DNA of 64,000 nucleotides from contig NZ_JAIZZH010000001.1 in the NCBI RefSeq assembly GCF_020421205.1, forward strand, positions 620,001-684,000, read 5' to 3'. The translations under genes and the position numbers were made by a program. Position 1 is the first letter of the stretch; each line of letters starts with the position of its first letter. Below, one piece after another: positions 36,090 through 44,979 of this stretch. A model generated the notes under the pieces. That model saw only the letters and a list, made by a program, of their open reading frames with translations, did not search any database and had not been told where the DNA came from. This DNA comes from Hymenobacter pini. Lineage in GTDB: Bacteria; Bacteroidota; Bacteroidia; Cytophagales; Hymenobacteraceae.

Positions 36090-37496
36090 ATGTCTATTCG
36101 CACCCGCCTCACGCTGCAGTTTGTGGCCATTCTGGTGGTAACGCTGCTGTTGTTTTCGGCGGTGATATACTTTTTTACCTACCAGTCGAGGCGGGAGGCC
36201 TTCACCGAAAGCCTGTTTGCGCGGGCCCGCATTGTGGCCCACGTATACCTGGATGGAACCCGGCGCAGCGACGAGGCCAGCCGCGCCTCCTACCGCCAGT
36301 ATCTGCGCCAGTTCTACCGCACCCTGCCCGACGAGGAGGTTCGGGTATTCGACTCCCAAAACCAGGTAGTCTTTCGGGAGGGGCTAACGGGCCCGGAAAC
36401 CGTGCCAGTAGAGTTGCTCCGCGCCGTGCGAGCCGATGCCCGGGAGGTATTACTGGAAGACAATTACCGTCAAACCGTGGGCCTGCGCTACCGCGACGCC
36501 GTGCGGGGTGATTTTGTGGTGGTGGCCTCCTCCGTGGACGCCGACAGCCGCGCGAAAATGCAGGATCTGCTTACTGTGCTTACCTCCGGACTGCTGATGT
36601 CGTTTGTGATAGTGGGCATTGGCGGCTGGTTTTTTGCCGGCCAAGCACTGAAGCCTATGCAGCGTATCATTCAGGAAGTCGACAGCATCACGGCTTCCGA
36701 TTTGCACCGCCGCCTGTCGCAGGCCGACGGGCAGGACGAGGTATCCCTGCTGGCGCAGCGTTTCAACAGCCTGCTCAACCGACTCGAAACAGCCTTTGCC
36801 GGCCAGCGCACTTTCGTGCGCGACGCCTCCCACGAACTGCGCACTCCGCTGGCGGCTGTTATTGGGCAATTGGAAGTGGCCTTACTGCAGCAGGAACGCA
36901 GTCCCCAGGAGTACCGCCGGGTGCTGCAAAGTACCCTCGATGCGGCCCGCCTGCTTAAAGACCTCACCAATGGGCTCCTGCAGATTGCCCGCGCTTCCGA
37001 CGACCCCTCGCAAGTGCCCCGCACCCTTGTACGCCTCGATGAGCTGCTGCTCCTGGCCCACGAGGAGGTGCACCGCCGCCACCCCACTTGCCGCATCGAC
37101 CTGGATTTTACGGAGTCGCCGGCTGCCCGGCAGGCGGTGCCGTACGCCGTGCTGGGCAACGAAGCGCTGCTGCTGTCGGCCTTCCTGAATATCCTGGAAA
37201 ATGCGTGCAAGTTTTCGGCCGGCTCCACCGAGGCGGTGCTGGCCACGCTGGTGGCCTCGCGCAGCCGGGTGCAACTCACCGTGCGCGACCGGGGAATGGG
37301 CATGACGGAAGCCGACCGGCAGCAGGTGTTCGTGCCCTTTTTCCGGGCCGAGGCCGTTCGCACCGTACCTGGCCACGGCATCGGCCTGCCCCTTACTGCC
37401 AAAATCATGGAGCTGCACGAGGGCGAAATCAGGGTAGAAAGTCAGTTGGGGCAGGGCACCGCTGTAACGCTAGATTTGCCCGCTCTGCGAACCTGA
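36090..37496 (+). CDS. Sensor histidine kinase
   Basis: A 468-residue membrane kinase. TM1 is near 12-32, a periplasmic sensor near 33-160, TM2 near 165-190 (VLTSGLLMSFVIVGIGGWFF), and a HAMP domain near 190-243. HisKA carries the phospho-accepting His in RDASHELRTPL (about 247). HATPase_c has NILENACKFS, DRGMGMTEAD and GHGIGLPLTAKI. The layout matches QseC/ArlS-type heavy-metal or envelope sensors. The stimulus is unknown. Confidence 0.95.
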   Translation: MSIRTRLTLQFVAILVVTLLLFSAVIYFFTYQSRREAFTESLFARARIVAHVYLDGTRRSDEASRASYRQYLRQFYRTLPDEEVRVFDSQNQVVFREGLTGPETVPVELLRAVRADAREVLLEDNYRQTVGLRYRDAVRGDFVVVASSVDADSRAKMQDLLTVLTSGLLMSFVIVGIGGWFFAGQALKPMQRIIQEVDSITASDLHRRLSQADGQDEVSLLAQRFNSLLNRLETAFAGQRTFVRDASHELRTPLAAVIGQLEVALLQQERSPQEYRRVLQSTLDAARLLKDLTNGLLQIARASDDPSQVPRTLVRLDELLLLAHEEVHRRHPTCRIDLDFTESPAARQAVPYAVLGNEALLLSAFLNILENACKFSAGSTEAVLATLVASRSRVQLTVRDRGMGMTEADRQQVFVPFFRAEAVRTVPGHGIGLPLTAKIMELHEGEIRVESQLGQGTAVTLDLPALRT

Positions 37497-37587
37497 ACAG
37501 TTGCGAAACTTGCTTATATAAGCATTTGCTTATAAAGTGTTGATGATGAGATATTTGATTTTTAATTACATTTTAATTCTCTTTTAA

Positions 37588-37617
37588 TTGGGTCTTAACG
37601 AGGGCACCCTAGACTTG
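37588..37617 (+). promoter_or_regulatory. Candidate promoter of the SulP transporter gene
   Basis: TTG (37588-37590) and TAGACTTG (37610-37617) are separated by 19 bases within an AT-rich tract. They match the Bacteroidota consensus with one -7 mismatch. The ATG is 65 bp downstream of the -7 element. Confidence 0.5.
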
Positions 37618-37681
37618 CACTAAACCTGGTGGGCAACTGGCTGATTGGGTTTATCGACCTCTCTTGCCTCCCCTCGTTCCT

Positions 37682-39289
37682 ATGTTTGACGTTGCTAAAC
37701 CCACCGCAACCGCACCGGCTCATACGCCCACCGGTATTCCCTCCTCGCCCTGGAAACACCTGAGTAAAGACCTGCCGGCCGGGCTGGTGGTGTTCTTGGT
37801 GGCATTGCCTTTGTGCCTGGGCATTTCGTTGGCCTCGGGAGCCCCACTATTGGCGGGCATCATTGCCGGTATCGTGGGAGGCTTGGTTGTATCGTGGGTG
37901 AGTAACTCGGCGCTGAGCGTGAGTGGGCCGGCGGCGGGCCTCACCAGCATTGTGCTGGCGTCGTTGCAGTCGTTGCAGTCGTTTCAGGCAGTACTGGCGG
38001 CCGTGGTGATTGCCGGCGTTATACAGGTGGTAATGGGGCTGCTGAAGGCCGGTATTGTGGGTATGTATTTCCCCACATCCGTTATCCGGGGCATGCTCGC
38101 CGCCATTGGGCTCACGCTCATTTTGAAGCAAATTCCGCACCTCGTGGGGGCCGATGCCGACTACTTCGAGGACATGACGTTCCTGCAGTTTGATGGCCAG
38201 AACACGTTTTCGGCCATTGAGCGGGCTATGGAAGGTATTGGGGCCGGCTCGGCGCTGGTAGGGCTGGTGTCGTTGGGCATTTTGCTGGTCTGGGACCAGC
38301 AAGTGACCAAGCACGTACGCTTTCTGCGGCTGGTGCCGGGCGCGCTGGTGGTGGTACTCGTCTCTATCGGGCTGAACAACCTGCTGGACGTGGCCGCTCC
38401 GGTACTGCGTATTCGGCCTCAGCACTTGGTTAATCTGCCCGATATTTCTTCCTGGCAGGACTTCGTGGGCTCTTTCACCCGCCCCGATTGGTCGGCTCTG
38501 CAGCGGCCCGGTTTTTTTGCAGTGGCCTTCACCTTCGCCATTGTAGCTTCCCTGGAGTCGTTGCTGAGCGTGAAAGCCGTGGATAAGCTGGACCCGCACA
38601 AGCGCGTTACACCTACCAACCGGGAGCTAATTGCGCAGGGCACCGGCAATATCATCAGCGGCCTGCTGGGCGGGCTGCCGCTCACGGCAGTTATTGTGCG
38701 CAGCTCCGCCAACATCAATGCCGGCGGCCAAACCCGCATGTCGGCCTTTTTCCACGGCATTCTGCTATTGATCAGCCTGTTGTTCCTGGAGTCGGTGCTC
38801 AATCAGGTACCGTACTCAGCATTGGCGGCGGTGTTGCTGGTAGTAGGCTACAAGCTCACCAAACCGGCCCTGTACCGCACGCAGTGGCAGCTGGGCTGGC
38901 AGCAGTTCCTGCCGTTCATCGTCACCATCATCGCCATCCTGTTCACGGATTTGCTAAAAGGGGTGTCGGTAGGGTTGGCCGTGGGTATCTTCTACATCCT
39001 GAAGGCCAACTACGAATCGGCGTACTACCTGAGCAAGCCCGCCGCCATGCAGCCCGGGCCCATTCACCTCAAACTTTCCGAGCAGGTTACCTTCCTGAAT
39101 AAAGCCAGCATTGTGAAAGTGCTGGACGAACTGCCCGACGATACCCAGGTGCTCATCGACGGCTCCGACTCTTCTTTCATTGATTACGACGTGCTGGAGG
39201 CCATTGAAAATTTCCGGCAGGCCGCGCCCGAGCGAGGTATCCGCCTGGAGCTGCGCGCCATCCCGCAAGTGCAGGTGCTGGGGCATTAA
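37682..39289 (+). CDS. SulP family inorganic anion transporter
   Basis: A 535-residue inner-membrane carrier with 10-14 helices. The SLC26/SulP core begins after DLPAGLVVFLVALPLCLGISLASGAPLL (as separate segments near 35-62), with SVSGPAAGLTSIVLASL and IASLESLLSVKAVDKLDP-like motifs. A short STAS-like C-terminus (about 460-535) contains VLIDGSDSSFIDYDVLE. Members carry sulfate, bicarbonate or other anions. Many Bacteroidota relatives sit beside a carbonic anhydrase gene, but none is seen here, so the substrate stays open. ATG 37682 is preferred over the extension to 37664. Confidence 0.93.
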   Translation: MFDVAKPTATAPAHTPTGIPSSPWKHLSKDLPAGLVVFLVALPLCLGISLASGAPLLAGIIAGIVGGLVVSWVSNSALSVSGPAAGLTSIVLASLQSLQSFQAVLAAVVIAGVIQVVMGLLKAGIVGMYFPTSVIRGMLAAIGLTLILKQIPHLVGADADYFEDMTFLQFDGQNTFSAIERAMEGIGAGSALVGLVSLGILLVWDQQVTKHVRFLRLVPGALVVVLVSIGLNNLLDVAAPVLRIRPQHLVNLPDISSWQDFVGSFTRPDWSALQRPGFFAVAFTFAIVASLESLLSVKAVDKLDPHKRVTPTNRELIAQGTGNIISGLLGGLPLTAVIVRSSANINAGGQTRMSAFFHGILLLISLLFLESVLNQVPYSALAAVLLVVGYKLTKPALYRTQWQLGWQQFLPFIVTIIAILFTDLLKGVSVGLAVGIFYILKANYESAYYLSKPAAMQPGPIHLKLSEQVTFLNKASIVKVLDELPDDTQVLIDGSDSSFIDYDVLEAIENFRQAAPERGIRLELRAIPQVQVLGH

Positions 39290-39625
39290 TGAGTAGTATG
39301 CTGCAACCGTTGCCACGCGAAACAGTCAGTTATAAACAGTGCGCGGGGTATATCTGCCGCGCAAAGTACAGCGCACCCGGGGCTAGTAATCTCCCTGGTG
39401 TAGCGCGCAACTATCATCGGGCGTAGTCTGAGGGGAGTGCGCTTTCGATGTGTGGAACCACCATTTCCTTTGGAAATGGTGGTTTTTTGCGTGTGGTAAG
39501 AGTGTACACAGGCCCACCAGAAAGTATCTGGCAAAGTAAAGGCGTAGGGCAGCGGACCCGTCCGGACAAAAGAGTGTAGTAAGCGGAGCCGCAGGCTATG
39601 GGCAGCTGAACATCAAACCCGGCCA
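39290..39625. other. Convergent non-coding spacer
   Basis: The 336 bp between the stops of the SulP and GT2 genes contain only the terminator at 39456-39484. I see no tRNA, small RNA or credible coding frame. Confidence 0.6.
39456..39484 (+). terminator. Intrinsic terminator downstream of the SulP gene
   Basis: AACCACCATTTCC-TTT-GGAAATGGTGGTT forms a 13-bp stem and exits into TTTT on the plus strand. It lies about 165 bp beyond the SulP stop. Confidence 0.8.
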
Positions 39626-40645
39626 CTACAACAACGCCGGCTTTTGTTTCCCCCGAAATAGCCTGTACAGTATTCCATCGCCCAAAACCTGGCGTAATCC
39701 GCTGAAACGGTTTGCAAGCAGAATGCGCATTATTTCTTTCAGACAAACTGATCGGTAATTGGGCAAGGCTTTGCGTAATACGGCCAGCACCTTTCTCACC
39801 TTTGCAATCCGCATGTTATCGTACAGCACTGCGTGAAAACAGTCCCGCACTACCTGCCGGGCTCTGTGCTCCTCGAAGCAGGGCCCCAGGGAAACGTGTC
39901 GGCGTAACCGCTTAATCATCTTGGCACCCTCCAGCAGAACGGTAAGTGGTTTGGTGGTACTCCGGACGTTGCAGGCGTGCCGCCGAAAGAAGTTCAGGGG
40001 CCTGGCAACGAAGGCTACGTCGCAGCGGGCCAACACCCGAATCCAGTAAATCCAGTCCCCCGCCAGCTTGAAGTTGGTTTCTGCTGGCCCAACCTCCTCT
40101 GTAATGCTACGCCGCAGCAACACCGCGCTGGCATTAGGAATAACGTTGCCATTGCATAGATATTCCTCAATAAAGCCTTGCCCTGCGGCCGTAAAGCCGC
40201 GCTGCCAGTTTTCAATCTTGAATTCGGCACCGGTTTCAGTATGCACAACCACGCGCCGGCCCGATTCATCCACGTGCCACGAATTGCAGTAAGCTAAGCC
40301 AACAGAGGGATTCTTTTCCAGTACGGAGCTCAGCGTTTCCAGAAAGCGGGGGTCGGCGAAATCGTCGCTTTCCGCAATCCACACGTACTCTCCGGTTGCC
40401 TGGGCCAGCCCCTTGTTCCACTGCGCAAAGGTGTTGCCGCTGTTCTGCTCGTTGAGCGTGACACGTATGCGGGCATCTTGCCGGGCAAACCGGGCAATTA
40501 CCTCCCGGCTGTTGTCGGTGGAGCAATCATCCAGCACGATGATTTCCAGGTTTTTTTCCGTCTGCCCAAGTACACTGCGGATGCGTTGCGCCAAGTACAG
40601 CCCGTGGTTGTAATTCGGGATGATTACTGAAATTTTCGGAGTCAT
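39626..40645 (-). CDS. GT2 family glycosyltransferase
   Basis: A 339-residue GT-A enzyme with ISVIIPNYNHGLYLAQRI, IIVLDDCSTDNSREVI (33-48), and WIAESDDFADPRFLETL (DxD as SDD near 94). The N-terminal catalytic domain is standard; the C-terminal third is basic and variable. It stands alone, away from the main glycosyltransferase operon, so it may act on a different glycan or on the same repeat unit in trans. Confidence 0.92.
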   Translation of the reverse strand: MTPKISVIIPNYNHGLYLAQRIRSVLGQTEKNLEIIVLDDCSTDNSREVIARFARQDARIRVTLNEQNSGNTFAQWNKGLAQATGEYVWIAESDDFADPRFLETLSSVLEKNPSVGLAYCNSWHVDESGRRVVVHTETGAEFKIENWQRGFTAAGQGFIEEYLCNGNVIPNASAVLLRRSITEEVGPAETNFKLAGDWIYWIRVLARCDVAFVARPLNFFRRHACNVRSTTKPLTVLLEGAKMIKRLRRHVSLGPCFEEHRARQVVRDCFHAVLYDNMRIAKVRKVLAVLRKALPNYRSVCLKEIMRILLANRFSGLRQVLGDGILYRLFRGKQKPALL

Positions 40646-41043
40646 TCGTCCACACGTTTCGCCAGAGAAATAGACAGAAAATCCGCGTCAGCGAGTCGCT
40701 ACCGTGGGCCGTGCCCACACCTCCCCACTCTCTTCCATCTGCCTGTATAACGTAAGTTACCGTTAATTTATTTGAACCGATGCTGCGCCCTGCTACGGCT
40801 GGCCCTTGCTGCAACTGCGCCTGTTCAGTTAGTGCCGCGCAACCACGAGTGTACGGGAGAATTTTATCTATCTGCTTATCAAGGGTATGAATGGCAGGTG
40901 ATTTGTCTGGTCTGGTAAACTCCAGGTGTATTGCAAACCCTGGCCAGCTACACATGCCAATACCGGTAAGAGCAGCTGTTTTGCAAGCAACGAGTGGAGA
41001 AAAATAAAAAGCCCCGCCAGGCAGGGCGGGGCTTTTTGCTGAG
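40646..41043. other. Intergenic spacer with terminator
   Basis: A 398-bp spacer upstream of the minus-strand GT2 gene. Apart from the terminator at 41006-41036 and a small imperfect palindrome near 40749-40766 (AACGTAA/TTACCGTT), nothing recognisable is present. The open frames crossing it read through the terminator hairpin and are not credible. Confidence 0.55.
41006..41036 (-). terminator. Intrinsic terminator of the enoyl-CoA hydratase gene
   Basis: A hairpin AAAAAGCCCCGCC-AGGCA-GGGCGGGGCTTTTT begins 7 bp after the stop at 41044 on the minus strand and is followed there by TTTTTATTTTT. Confidence 0.85.
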
Positions 41044-41838
41044 CTATTGAATAGCATTTGCCTGGAATGTGGGTCGCCGCTTCTCTACGAAAGCACGGGT
41101 TCCTTCCTGAAAATCCGGTGCCTCACAGCATCTCTGAAACGATTCGACTTCTACCTGGTAGCCAGTTTTCGGGTTCGTAAAGTGTGCGTTTACGGCTTTG
41201 ACTACTTGGCTAATAGCTGACAAGGAATTAGTGAGTATGCTTTCCAATAGTGCATGGCAGCTAGGTACCAGTTCATCGGGAGCCACCACTTGGTTCACCA
41301 GACCTATCCGATAAGCTTCGGCAGCTGGTATTTGCTTGCCGGTGAAGATATATTCGAAGGCCCGGCCTTTGCCGATGAGCGCAGGCAGGCGCTGCGTGCC
41401 ACCGTACCCGGGCATAATTCCCAGGCTTACCTCTGGCAAGCCAAATCGTGCGGTTTCACTTGCTACCCGGATGTGGCAGGCCATGGCCAGCTCGGTGCCG
41501 CCGCCTAAGGCAAACCCGTTTACGGCGGCCACAACCGGTTTGGGACAGTTCTCGATAAGGTGGCAGACCTGTTGGCCCCGCAATACAAATGGCAGACTAC
41601 TTTCGGCGCTGAGCTGCTGAATCTCCGCAATGTCGGCTCCCGCTACGAAGGCTTTTTCCCCAGCTCCAGTTACGAGGATAGCTTTCACCTGAGGCTCACC
41701 AATGGCGTATACAAACGCGGCCTCCAACTCATCAAGCGTCTGATGATTCAGTGCGTTGTACTTGCTGGGGCGGTTGATGGTAAGCGTGAATATTCCCCGC
41801 TCGTTGAGGTCTGTCACGATGTTGTGGAAGATTGTCAT
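41044..41838 (-). CDS. Enoyl-CoA hydratase/crotonase family protein
   Basis: A 264-residue crotonase that hydrates 2-enoyl-CoA in fatty-acid or amino-acid degradation. The oxyanion-hole segment AFVAGADIAEIQ (63-74) and the two catalytic glutamates, Glu116 in LGGGTELAMAC and Glu136 in LPEVSLGIMPGYGGT, are both present, which favours true hydratase activity. It is a single-gene unit with its own terminator, sitting between polysaccharide genes. No linked acyl-CoA metabolism genes are visible. Confidence 0.93.
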   Translation of the reverse strand: MTIFHNIVTDLNERGIFTLTINRPSKYNALNHQTLDELEAAFVYAIGEPQVKAILVTGAGEKAFVAGADIAEIQQLSAESSLPFVLRGQQVCHLIENCPKPVVAAVNGFALGGGTELAMACHIRVASETARFGLPEVSLGIMPGYGGTQRLPALIGKGRAFEYIFTGKQIPAAEAYRIGLVNQVVAPDELVPSCHALLESILTNSLSAISQVVKAVNAHFTNPKTGYQVEVESFQRCCEAPDFQEGTRAFVEKRRPTFQANAIQ

Positions 41839-41928
41839 AGGAAAGGAAGCATGAATAGTGGCTGCTAGTTAACCAGCCACAGTGAAAAGGCCTATTATTA
41901 CCGCATATTCCACCCTAAACGAGTTCTA

Positions 41929-42702
41929 ATGAAATTTACTAACCACAATGTCCGTATTGGACATAATGTCCAGATAGGAGAGAATGTCCGAATCGGCGAC
42001 AATACGACCATTTATGACAATGTCATCATCGGGGACAACACTGTCATCACCAACGACTGTGTTATCGGCGACCCGCTATATGCCTACTACAAAGATCCTG
42101 ACTACGTTAACCCGCCTACGGTTATCGGAGCTAACTCCTTTATCCGAAGCCATGCCATCATTTATGCGGGCAGCACCTTTGGCGAGGGCTTGGTTACAGG
42201 GCATCGCATTACAGTTCGGGAAGGAGCCGTATTCGGCAACAACTGCCTGATTAGCACGTTAGTTGATATTCAGGGCAATTCTACCTTTGGTGACTACGTG
42301 CGCATTTACAGCAACGTGCACATCTGTGAGTTCAGCACGGTTGGTAGCTATGTGTTTCTGTATCCCTATACCATCTTCACCAACGACCCGCTTCCTCCTT
42401 CGAACGTGTATAAAGGACCAACGATTGGTGATTACACCATCATTGCGGTCCACTCCGTAGTTCTGCCGGGAACGACTATTGGCGCGAATTGTCTGATTGG
42501 TGCTAACTCCGTGGTGTCCCGTAATATTCCTGACTATAGCTTTGCCGTGGGCAGTCCGGCTAAAGTGCAGCGGGATATCCGGGAAATTCGCTCAAAAGAG
42601 CAGGAAGGTACCCACTATCCGTGGATGTACCGCTTCAGCCGGGGGACGCCCTGGGCCGACATCGGCTTTGACGCCTGGGATAAGCTTCACGGTAAACAAT
42701 AA
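41929..42702 (+). CDS. Hexapeptide-repeat (left-handed beta-helix) acyltransferase
   Basis: A 257-residue LbH protein whose first 195 residues are imperfect hexapeptide repeats (IGHNVQ, IGENVR, IGDNTT, IGDNTV and so on), ending in ANSVVSRNIPDYSFAVGSPAKVQ, the usual end of WbbJ/NeuD-type acetyltransferases. A charged C-terminal tail follows. It probably O- or N-acetylates a nucleotide sugar or polysaccharide. The coding sequence is visibly less GC-rich than its neighbours, particularly in the first 300 bp, which may indicate later acquisition. Confidence 0.88.
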   Translation: MKFTNHNVRIGHNVQIGENVRIGDNTTIYDNVIIGDNTVITNDCVIGDPLYAYYKDPDYVNPPTVIGANSFIRSHAIIYAGSTFGEGLVTGHRITVREGAVFGNNCLISTLVDIQGNSTFGDYVRIYSNVHICEFSTVGSYVFLYPYTIFTNDPLPPSNVYKGPTIGDYTIIAVHSVVLPGTTIGANCLIGANSVVSRNIPDYSFAVGSPAKVQRDIREIRSKEQEGTHYPWMYRFSRGTPWADIGFDAWDKLHGKQ

Positions 42703-42747
42703 GGGGGCACTTCGCCGAACCGAGACACGGCTTTTTCGGTAAACCAG

Positions 42748-42864
42748 CTACCAGCCAAAGCGCACCACCAACACGGCCAGCAGAACGAAAGCAATTCCCG
42801 CTATCAGCCAGGCGAAAAGCTCTTTGGCGTGAAACGGTTTCGGCCGGCGTGGGTGGTGTGGCAT
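42748..42864 (-). CDS. Small single-helix membrane protein (38 aa)
   Basis: A reading of the minus strand gives 38 residues. The N-terminus is basic and histidine-rich (MPHHPRRPKPFHAKELF), the following helix is hydrophobic (AWLIAGIAFVLLAVLVVRF), and the end is GW and TAG. Codons favour C/G in the third position as in the surrounding genes. It has no homologue that I recognise. It lies between the acyltransferase and the GH35 gene, and its function is unknown. Confidence 0.5.
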   Translation of the reverse strand: MPHHPRRPKPFHAKELFAWLIAGIAFVLLAVLVVRFGW

Positions 42865-43101
42865 ACAGGATAGATAACGCAGATTCTATATACGATTAAT
42901 TTCCTGCCTGTAGATTGCCATCGATGAGCATAACCGGCCCGATTTCAGTCGGACATTACTTCTTGCTTCCAACATTTCGGGAAATGGGTTTACGAATGTG
43001 GAAGCCGGTTGCAGCAAGTACAGCAAGCTACCCCGTTCCATCCTGACAATAAATAATGAGGCGGCATCAGGGTGCCGCCTCATTATTTATTGTCAGGATG
43101 T
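42865..43101. other. Spacer with long perfect palindrome
   Basis: No gene is supported here. The 65-codon frame on the minus strand (42886-43083) runs through the palindrome at 43042-43097 and has no coding character. Confidence 0.5.
43042..43097 (-). terminator. Perfect 25-bp-arm palindrome after the GH35 gene, likely terminator
   Basis: The two 25-base arms (43042-43066 and 43073-43097) are exact reverse complements around a 6-base loop. It begins 4 bp after the GH35 stop on the minus strand. The outer parts are AT-rich and the core GC-rich (GAGGCGGCA/TGCCGCCTC), so the core stem followed by ATTATTTATTG could terminate transcription. Confidence 0.65.
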
Positions 43102-44979
43102 TTATTTGCGGGCTTCGCCGTCGGGATGAACCACGTCCAGGATAGGTTTATCGAGGCTGGTGAGCTGGTCCTGGTCGGTTTTCAGCAGCTCCAGCACGAC
43201 CACTTCGTTCTGGCCTTTTTTCAGCCATTCGGCAGGTACGTACATGGTCTGCGTTGGCCCGATTTCCCAGAAGCGACCCAAGTGGTGGCCGTTCACCCAC
43301 ACGCAGCCTTTGCCCCAACTGCTCATATCAAAGTAGGTATCCGCGGGTTTGGCAACGGTGAAGGAGCCGCGGCGCAGTACTGGGGCGTTGCTGCTAGGTT
43401 TAGCCGTGGCCTTAGCTGCGGCGGGCGGCGTGGTGAAGGGCATGGGGTAGTGCTGCCAGGCGGTGAGGGGCTGCCCGGCAAAGCTCACGCCTCCGGTTAG
43501 GCCCTTACGGTTCTGGTTGAGGAAGGGCCCAAAGTTCAGGCGGCCCATGTTTTCTACCAGAATGTCCAGCGTAACCGAGCCGGCGGGCAGCTTCAGCTCT
43601 ACCTGCTCCTGGTTGAGGCGACGGTCGAGGGTGGCCACGCGCTGGCCGTTCACCAGCACCACGGCGTAGTCGCGCAGGTCCTTGAGCTGCAGGGCGCCGG
43701 TGCGGCCGCCAGGTACGGTAGTGCGGTACAGCACGTAACCGTAGGGCTGGCTCAGGTCCTCGAAGGTGAGAGGCTGGGCGTTGGCTACCGGCTTAGGCAG
43801 GGCAGTGAGCAGGCTGGTGCTGCTGGTGAGGCTGATAGCGGGCAGGCGCATGGCCGGCTTGGCCGCGGGAACCGGCGGCAGTTGCTGGCCCTTGGGCAGG
43901 TGTTTCTCGATAACCTGCCGGAACGCCATAAACTTAGCCGTAGGGTTGCCGGCCTCGTCCAGCGGGGCATCGTAGTCGTAGCTGCTGGTCTGGGGCTCGT
44001 AGCGGGTATCACCGCCCTTGTAGTTGGCCCCGTTCATGAAGCCCCGGGTGGTGCCCCCGTGGAACATGTACATGTTGATGGAGATACCCGCACCCAACAC
44101 CGAATCGAGGCGGGTGCTATACTGGGCGGCCGGCACGGTGTGGTGCGGGGTGCCCCACCAGTCAAACCAGGCCGGGTACCATTCGGCAATGTAGTAGGGG
44201 CCCTTGCCGCCGTGATTCTGGCGCACCACGTTTTTTACCTTCTTGGGGCTGTCCCAGCCGTTCACGGCCGGCAGCAGTCCGTCGAGGTGGCCCTCGGTTA
44301 CTTTCTCGCCTGGGTCGCAGGTGTAGAGCAGTCCATCAAAACCGGCTTGCTGGAACATGCGGCGGTTTTCGGCTAGGTACTTTTTGTCGCTGGCGTAGAA
44401 GCCGTACTCGTTTTCTACCTGCACCATCAGCACAGGGCCACCGTGGTTGACTTGCAGCGGTGCCAGCTGCTTGGCTACTTCCTTCAGGTAGCGGCCGTAG
44501 GCGGCCAGGTACTGCGGCTCCAGGCTGCGCACCTCCAGGCCCTTCTGCTTCTGCAGCCAGTAGGGGTAGCCCCCAAATTCCCACTCGGCGCATACGTAGG
44601 GGCTGGGGCGCAGCACCACCCACAGGCCCTCTTCCTGAGCCGTACGCACAAAGGCAGCAATATCATTGTTGCCGCTGAAGTCGTACTTGCCCGGCTCCGG
44701 CTCGTGCAGGTTCCAGAATACGTAGGTGCCAATGGTGTTCAGCCCCATGGCTTTGGCCGCTTTCATGCGGGCCCGCCACGCTTCCCGCGGAATGCGGGGG
44801 TAGTGCAGCTCCCCCGAAATCATCTGGAAAGGCTTGCCATCGAGCAAAAACTGTTCGTCGCCTAGGGCAAAGGTGTGCTTGGCCGTGGCCGGCTTGGGGG
44901 CAGTGGATTGAGCCAGGGCACCCGTGGTCAGGCTCAGACCGCTCAGGAGCAGTCCGGCAATATGCTTTCCTATCATCAC
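43102..44979 (-). CDS. Beta-galactosidase, glycoside hydrolase family 35
   Basis: A 625-residue secreted enzyme. The signal peptide ends near GALAQ (about 23). The GH35 TIM barrel has GELHYPRIPREAWRARM, the acid/base Glu191 in VQVENEYGFY and nucleophile Glu266 in YYIAEWYPAW. C-terminal jelly-roll domains carry GYVLYRTTV and WGKGCVWVNGHHLGRFWEIGP. It releases terminal beta-linked galactose, likely in the periplasm. It is divergent from susC and opens the utilisation locus on the minus side. On a plant N-glycan it would act on Lewis-a type galactose. Confidence 0.95.
   Translation of the reverse strand: MMIGKHIAGLLLSGLSLTTGALAQSTAPKPATAKHTFALGDEQFLLDGKPFQMISGELHYPRIPREAWRARMKAAKAMGLNTIGTYVFWNLHEPEPGKYDFSGNNDIAAFVRTAQEEGLWVVLRPSPYVCAEWEFGGYPYWLQKQKGLEVRSLEPQYLAAYGRYLKEVAKQLAPLQVNHGGPVLMVQVENEYGFYASDKKYLAENRRMFQQAGFDGLLYTCDPGEKVTEGHLDGLLPAVNGWDSPKKVKNVVRQNHGGKGPYYIAEWYPAWFDWWGTPHHTVPAAQYSTRLDSVLGAGISINMYMFHGGTTRGFMNGANYKGGDTRYEPQTSSYDYDAPLDEAGNPTAKFMAFRQVIEKHLPKGQQLPPVPAAKPAMRLPAISLTSSTSLLTALPKPVANAQPLTFEDLSQPYGYVLYRTTVPGGRTGALQLKDLRDYAVVLVNGQRVATLDRRLNQEQVELKLPAGSVTLDILVENMGRLNFGPFLNQNRKGLTGGVSFAGQPLTAWQHYPMPFTTPPAAAKATAKPSSNAPVLRRGSFTVAKPADTYFDMSSWGKGCVWVNGHHLGRFWEIGPTQTMYVPAEWLKKGQNEVVVLELLKTDQDQLTSLDKPILDVVHPDGEARK

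Noticed and set aside
40527..41057. 176-codon minus-strand frame
   Set aside because: It reads through a clear intrinsic terminator and into the start of the GT2 gene in another frame; no family resemblance.
42886..43083. 65-codon minus-strand frame
   Set aside because: Its first half covers the perfect palindrome at 43042-43097 and its composition is not gene-like.
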